Origin: CAXBCP01 sp963974055
GTDB taxonomy: Bacteria > Pseudomonadota > Alphaproteobacteria > MPNO01 > UBA830
NCBI GenBank assembly: GCA_963974055.1
Contig: CAXBCP010000009.1
Location: 62,001-126,000 of the forward strand
DNA: 64,000 bases
Direction: 5' to 3'
Every line of letters starts with the position of its first letter. Within the stretch, counting starts at the first letter, position 1. Shown here piece by piece: positions 60,113 through 64,000 of the stretch. The translations under genes were made by a program, and so were the position numbers. The notes under the pieces are model-generated. The model saw nothing but the letters and a program-made list of their open reading frames with translations, was not told the origin of the DNA and did not search any database.

Positions 60113-61279
60113 ATGGACGGCAGCCGGATTATAAGCCGCGGCGCGCTCATACTCGTCATCGACGACGAGCCGACACAGCGAATGCTGACGCAAGAGGCAT
60201 TGAACCAGCGCGGCTATCGCGTCGAAGAGGCCGATTCAGGCGAAGCCGGGCTGGAGATCGCGCGCCGCCTGAAACCGGACCTGATCCTGCTCGATGTCAT
60301 GATGCCGGGCATGGACGGGTTCGAGGTCTGCCGTGCAATCCGGGCCGACGAAAACCTGTGCAGAACCCCGGTGGTGATCGTCACCGCGCTCGAAGATCTC
60401 AACATGATCGAGGTCGGTTTCCAGGCCGGCGCAACGGATTTCATCGCCAAGCCGATCGTCTGGCAGCTCCTTGGCTACAGGCTGCAATTCGCGCTTCGCT
60501 CTGCCGTGATGGAAACGGATCTTGTCGCTGCCCGCGACGAGGCCGAACAGGCCAGCACGGCAAAATCGGCGCTGCTTGCCAATATGGGGCACGAGCTGCG
60601 CACGCCGCTGAATGCCATCATCGGCTTCTCGGAGTTCCTCAAACTACAGGCAGGCAAACAGGGCTGGGATAAACAATCCGCCGAATTTCTGGACGACATT
60701 CTGACCAGCGGCCAGAGACTGCTGGCCACCATCAACGACGTTCTCGAAATGGCGAACCTGGAGGCCGGCCGCATCGTGCTGGACGAAACCGAGATCGACC
60801 TGACAAGGCTGCTGAACGGCATTGCGGAGAAATTCCTGCCCCTGGCGACCGGGAAAGGGCTCACGCTGGACTCACGCGCCGCGGAAGCAGACCTCATGAT
60901 GAAAGGCGACTACGACGTCATCAGACGGGCTATCGGGAACATTGTCTCCAACGCCATAAAATTCACGTCCGCCGGCAGTATAACTGTATCGACATTGCGG
61001 CGGCCTGCGGGTGAACTGGAAATTGCCGTCAGGGACACCGGCGTCGGCATGACCCGGGAAGAGATCCAGGAGATTTTCGAGCCATTCTACCAGGCCGATA
61101 CCAGCCTGTCGCGCAGCCAGGAGGGAAGCGGACTTGGCGTCCCGCTGGCAAAAGCGCTGTTGCAGCTTCACGATGGCGAACTGGAAATCCGGTCGGAACC
61201 GTCGGCGGGAACGACCATATCCGTCCTCTTCCCCGCCGACCGCGTAATCGCCGGAAAGGCCGACACGCCCGCCGGCTGA
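60113..61279 (+). CDS. Receiver-histidine kinase protein (reversed domain order)
   Basis: A 388-residue soluble protein. An N-terminal receiver domain has Asp 61 in LLDVMMPGMDGF, acidic pair VIDDE and Lys in FIAKPIVW. A kinase module follows with His 160 in ANMGHELRTPLNAIIGFSEFL and an ATPase with GNIVSNAIKFTSAG, RDTGVGMTRE and SGLGVPLAKALL. There is no membrane segment. Placed two bases after the hybrid kinase gene, it could receive phosphate from the Hpt domain at 1363 of the neighbour and act as a second kinase. This pairing is inference from operon structure. Confidence 0.9.
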   Translation: MDGSRIISRGALILVIDDEPTQRMLTQEALNQRGYRVEEADSGEAGLEIARRLKPDLILLDVMMPGMDGFEVCRAIRADENLCRTPVVIVTALEDLNMIEVGFQAGATDFIAKPIVWQLLGYRLQFALRSAVMETDLVAARDEAEQASTAKSALLANMGHELRTPLNAIIGFSEFLKLQAGKQGWDKQSAEFLDDILTSGQRLLATINDVLEMANLEAGRIVLDETEIDLTRLLNGIAEKFLPLATGKGLTLDSRAAEADLMMKGDYDVIRRAIGNIVSNAIKFTSAGSITVSTLRRPAGELEIAVRDTGVGMTREEIQEIFEPFYQADTSLSRSQEGSGLGVPLAKALLQLHDGELEIRSEPSAGTTISVLFPADRVIAGKADTPAG

Positions 61280-61286
61280 ACGCGAC

Positions 61287-62666
61287 CTATTCGGCCGCCT
61301 TTGCGGTTTCCGGCTGCGGCACGGGTTCGCGCATGGTGACGAATTCCTCGGCCGCCGTCGGGTGAATGCCGACCGTCGCGTCAAACTGCGCCTTGGTCGC
61401 CCCGCATTTCAGCGCGATGCCCAACCCCTGGGTGATCTCGCCCGCGTCGGGGCCCACCATGTGGCAGCCGACCACCCGGTCCGTTGCCCTGTCGACGATC
61501 AGTTTCATCAGCGTCTGCTCGGACGAACCGGTCAGCGTGTCTTTCAGCGCCCGGAACATCGACCGGAAAATATCGACATCGCCGTATTTCGCCCGCGCAT
61601 CTTCCTCGGTCAGACCGACGGTTCCGATCGGCGGATCCGAAAACACGGCCGTGGGGATATCGGCATAGTCCATCTTGTCGTTCGTCCCGCGGAACAGATT
61701 GGACGCCAGCCGCATCGCCTCGCCGATCGCCACCGGCGTCAGCTGGAAGCGGTCAATGATATCGCCGAGCGCATAAATATTGCCGACGCTGGTACGGAAA
61801 TAGTCGTCGACCACGATCGCGCCGTGGTCGTTCAGTTCGACCCCCGCCGCCTCCAGCCCCATATTCCCCGTATTCGGGACCCGGCCGATGGCATACAGGA
61901 CCTGATCGACCTGTTGTACGGTGCCGTTGCTCAGGGTCACGTCCAGCCCGCCATCGACCTTGTCGATGCGGTCGATAACCGTATTCACGACAATGTTGAC
62001 GCCCTTCTTGTCCATCTCGCCCATGAGATGTTTCCGGACGTCCATGTCGAAGCCGCGCAGGATGGTGTCGCTCCGGTATACAAGCGTCGTTTCCGCCCCG
62101 TAGCCGTTGAAAATCCCGGCGAATTCCACCGCGATGTAACCGCCGCCGGCGACCATCACCCGGTTCGGGCGGTCCTCGAGGTAAAAGGCGTCATCGGACA
62201 CGATGGCGTGCTCGAAACCGGGCGTGTCCCAGACCTGCGGCTTGCCGCCGGTCGCGATCAGGATGTTCTCGGCGGTTACTTTCTCGCCGCCGACATCGAG
62301 CGTGTGGGCATCGATCAGCGTGGCCCGCGCTTCGTACAGCGTGACCCCGTTGCTATCGAGAATGTTCCGGTAAATGCCGTTCAGGCGTTCGATTTCGCGG
62401 TTCTTGTTTTCGATCAGCCGCGGCCAGCTGAGTGTCGGCGCCTCGAAATCCCAGCCATAGGCCGCCGCCTCTTTCGCCGCATGGGGATAGTGCGAGCCGT
62501 AGGAAAAGAGCTTCTTCGGGATACAGCCGACATTGACGCAGGTCCCGCCGAGAAAGCGTTCTTCGGCGATCGCGACGCGCGCACCATAGGACGACGACAT
62601 CCGCGACGCGCGAACGCCGCCGGACCCGGCGCCGATGACAAACAGGTCGTAATCGTATTCAGCCAT
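61287..62666 (-). CDS. gor: Glutathione-disulfide reductase
   Basis: A 459-residue flavoenzyme of the pyridine-nucleotide disulfide oxidoreductase family: FVIGAGSGGVRASRMSSSYGA for FAD, the redox pair in FLGGTCVNVGCIPKKLF, VMVAGGGYIAVEFAGIFNGYGA for NADPH, IYALGDIIDRFQLTPVAI, and the C-terminal His-Pro in GIHPTAAEEFVTM, with the active-site base His-Glu pair. The CVNVGC pair and the overall pattern suit Gor rather than lipoamide dehydrogenase. It converges with the receiver-kinase gene. Confidence 0.93.
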   Translation of the reverse strand: MAEYDYDLFVIGAGSGGVRASRMSSSYGARVAIAEERFLGGTCVNVGCIPKKLFSYGSHYPHAAKEAAAYGWDFEAPTLSWPRLIENKNREIERLNGIYRNILDSNGVTLYEARATLIDAHTLDVGGEKVTAENILIATGGKPQVWDTPGFEHAIVSDDAFYLEDRPNRVMVAGGGYIAVEFAGIFNGYGAETTLVYRSDTILRGFDMDVRKHLMGEMDKKGVNIVVNTVIDRIDKVDGGLDVTLSNGTVQQVDQVLYAIGRVPNTGNMGLEAAGVELNDHGAIVVDDYFRTSVGNIYALGDIIDRFQLTPVAIGEAMRLASNLFRGTNDKMDYADIPTAVFSDPPIGTVGLTEEDARAKYGDVDIFRSMFRALKDTLTGSSEQTLMKLIVDRATDRVVGCHMVGPDAGEITQGLGIALKCGATKAQFDATVGIHPTAAEEFVTMREPVPQPETAKAAE

Positions 62667-62768
62667 ATCAGTTCCCTTTCAGCGACAGGCATGTTCGGAC
62701 ACAGGCAGGGCAAGCCCGGCACCGGGGTGCCGGGTCGCCGCCTGGCGTGCAGTAACGGACGGCGGGGA

Positions 62769-64000
62769 TTAAGCCCCGATGCCGCCGATCAGCGCGTATT
62801 TGATCTCAAGATAATCCTCAATGCCGTATTTGGACCCTTCGCGGCCGGTGCCGGATTCCTTCATGCCGCCGAACGGTGCGACCTCGGTCGAGATAATCCC
62901 CTCGTTAATGCCGACGATGCCGTATTCCAGGCCTTCCATTACCCGCCAGATACGGCCGATATCGCGGCTGTAGAAATAGGCGGCGAGACCGAATTCGGTA
63001 TCGTTCGCCATCTGCAGCGCCTGTTCCTCGGTGTCGAAACGATAGAGCGGCGCGACCGGCCCGAAAGTTTCTTCCTTCGTGACCTTCATGTCGGTATTGA
63101 CCTCCGCTAGCACGGTCGGCTGGAAGAACGTGCCGCCGAGATCGTGCCGCGATCCGCCGGAAATGACCTTCGCGCCCTTCGATACGGCGTCCTGGATGTG
63201 CTCCTCGACCTTCTCGACCGCCGCCATATCGATCAGCGGCCCCTGCTCGGTCTCGCCCAGCAGGCCGTCGCCGATCCGCATTTCCTCGACCGCGGCAGCC
63301 AGCTTCTTCGAGAATTCATCGTAGACGCCGTCCTGCACCAGCAGACGGTTGGCGCACACGCAGGTCTGGCCGGTGTTGCGGAACTTGGACGCCATCGCGC
63401 CGTCGACCGCGGCGTCGATATCGGCGTCGTTGAACACGATGAAGGGCGCATTGCCGCCAAGCTCCATCGATGTCTTCTTGACGGTGCCGGCGCATTGTTC
63501 CATCAGCAGCTTGCCGATTTCGGTCGACCCGGTGAAGGTCAGCTTGCGCACGGTCGGGTTCGACGTCATTTCGCCGCCGATCGCCCCGGACGATCCCGTC
63601 ACGACGCTGAACACGCCGGCCGGAATACCGGCGCGTTCGCCAAGCTCGGCCAGGGCCAGCGCCGAATAGGGCGTCGCCGTCGCGGGTTTGACGACCATCG
63701 TACAGCCTGCCGCCAGGGCCGGGCCCGCCTTGCGGGTGATCATCGCCGACGGGAAGTTCCACGGGGTGATCGCAGCGCAGACCCCGATGGGTTCCTTGGT
63801 AACGACGATGCGCTTGCCCGGAGCATGCTGCGGAATTGTGTCGCCGTAGATGCGCTTGCCTTCCTCGGCGAACCATTCGATGAACGAGGCCGCATAGACG
63901 ATCTCGCCCATGGATTCCTTCAGCGGCTTGCCCTGTTCCGCGGTCATCATCCTGGCGAGGTCTTCCTGGTTTTCCATCATCAGGTCGAACCACTTGCGCA
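62769..64000 (-). CDS. gabD: Succinate-semialdehyde dehydrogenase (NAD(P)+), N-terminus cut by window edge
   Basis: The C-terminal 409 residues of an aldehyde dehydrogenase; the start lies beyond 64000. It has AITPWNFPSAMITRKAGPALAAGCTMVVKPA for cofactor, FTGSTEIGKLL, KTSMELGGNAPFIVFNDAD with the catalytic Glu, and NTGQTCVCANRLLVQ with the catalytic Cys. The VNEGIIS-type GINEGIISTEVAPFGGMKESGTGREGS C-terminal signature suits GabD-type succinate-semialdehyde dehydrogenases. It would feed GABA carbon into the TCA cycle. Substrate is inferred by family only. Confidence 0.88.
   Translation of the reverse strand, partial: RKWFDLMMENQEDLARMMTAEQGKPLKESMGEIVYAASFIEWFAEEGKRIYGDTIPQHAPGKRIVVTKEPIGVCAAITPWNFPSAMITRKAGPALAAGCTMVVKPATATPYSALALAELGERAGIPAGVFSVVTGSSGAIGGEMTSNPTVRKLTFTGSTEIGKLLMEQCAGTVKKTSMELGGNAPFIVFNDADIDAAVDGAMASKFRNTGQTCVCANRLLVQDGVYDEFSKKLAAAVEEMRIGDGLLGETEQGPLIDMAAVEKVEEHIQDAVSKGAKVISGGSRHDLGGTFFQPTVLAEVNTDMKVTKEETFGPVAPLYRFDTEEQALQMANDTEFGLAAYFYSRDIGRIWRVMEGLEYGIVGINEGIISTEVAPFGGMKESGTGREGSKYGIEDYLEIKYALIGGIGA

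Noticed and set aside
62715..62734. Terminator of the dehydrogenase gene
   Set aside because: CCCGGCAC and GTGCCGGG can pair with a four-base loop, but there is no T run, so it is not reported as a terminator.

Overview
The window is a 64 kb piece of a GC-rich alphaproteobacterial chromosome, cut inside a gene at both ends. One 60-base line counted in clpA is 68% G+C. The gene content suggests a Rhodospirillales-like, free-living respiratory bacterium. The evidence is an NDUFA12-type complex I accessory protein, RNase E with a long acidic insert in its S1 domain, a class II DAHP synthase, a clpS-clpA pair, an aroQ-accB-accC-aat block next to ndufa12-mlaD-DUF2155, and a small-type PurL with separate PurS and PurQ. 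The assignment is inference from gene families, not from a marker gene such as 16S rRNA, which is absent.

Layout. 1-7.6 kb holds cell-wall and translation genes: a deacetylase fragment, anmK, an HtrA-like protein that has lost its catalytic residues, prfB with an intact programmed +1 frameshift site, PBP1A and an AmiC-type amidase. 8-15.5 kb holds rne, an aminotransferase, a degenerate gamma-glutamyltransferase, a periplasmic M48 protease and a DsbA-like thioredoxin protein. 15.5-19.5 kb holds mlaC, a zeta-class GST, an ornithine-decarboxylase-like enzyme and two small proteins, one membrane-anchored and one PAS. 19.6-24 kb is the aroQ-accB-accC-aat / DUF2155-mlaD-ndufa12 block. 24-27 kb holds a RidA protein, a GNAT-like acyltransferase and an alpha/beta hydrolase among dispersed repeats.

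27.2-31.8 kb is a small accessory island. Its main gene encodes a 961-residue NACHT NTPase with C-terminal leucine-rich repeats, the architecture of bacterial NLR-like antiphage proteins, in DNA far more AT-rich than the flanks (27-45% G+C in the lines counted). To its right lie the 3' part of an initiator tRNA-Met with its terminator, a duplicated 81-bp clpA 3' end, a truncated higA start and a complete higBA toxin-antitoxin operon. The genuine clpA 3' end follows. These junctions indicate repeated insertion and recombination beside clpA.

31.7-43.7 kb returns to core genes: clpA-clpS, a lipoprotein, a D,D-carboxypeptidase with a SPOR domain, a sugar-nucleotide operon (galU, ugd, phosphomannomutase), and DnaJ, VWA, SDR and SlyX proteins. 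43.8-47.7 kb is purS-purQ-purL followed by bolA and the monothiol glutaredoxin grxD. 47.7-55.7 kb carries two lipoproteins, rpsD, trmJ, cimA, nadE and aroG (class II). 55.8-61.3 kb is a two-gene phosphorelay: a 1428-residue hybrid histidine kinase and a receiver-kinase protein. Gor and a truncated succinate-semialdehyde dehydrogenase close the window. No rRNA gene, intact tRNA gene, CRISPR array, transposase or integrase was found.
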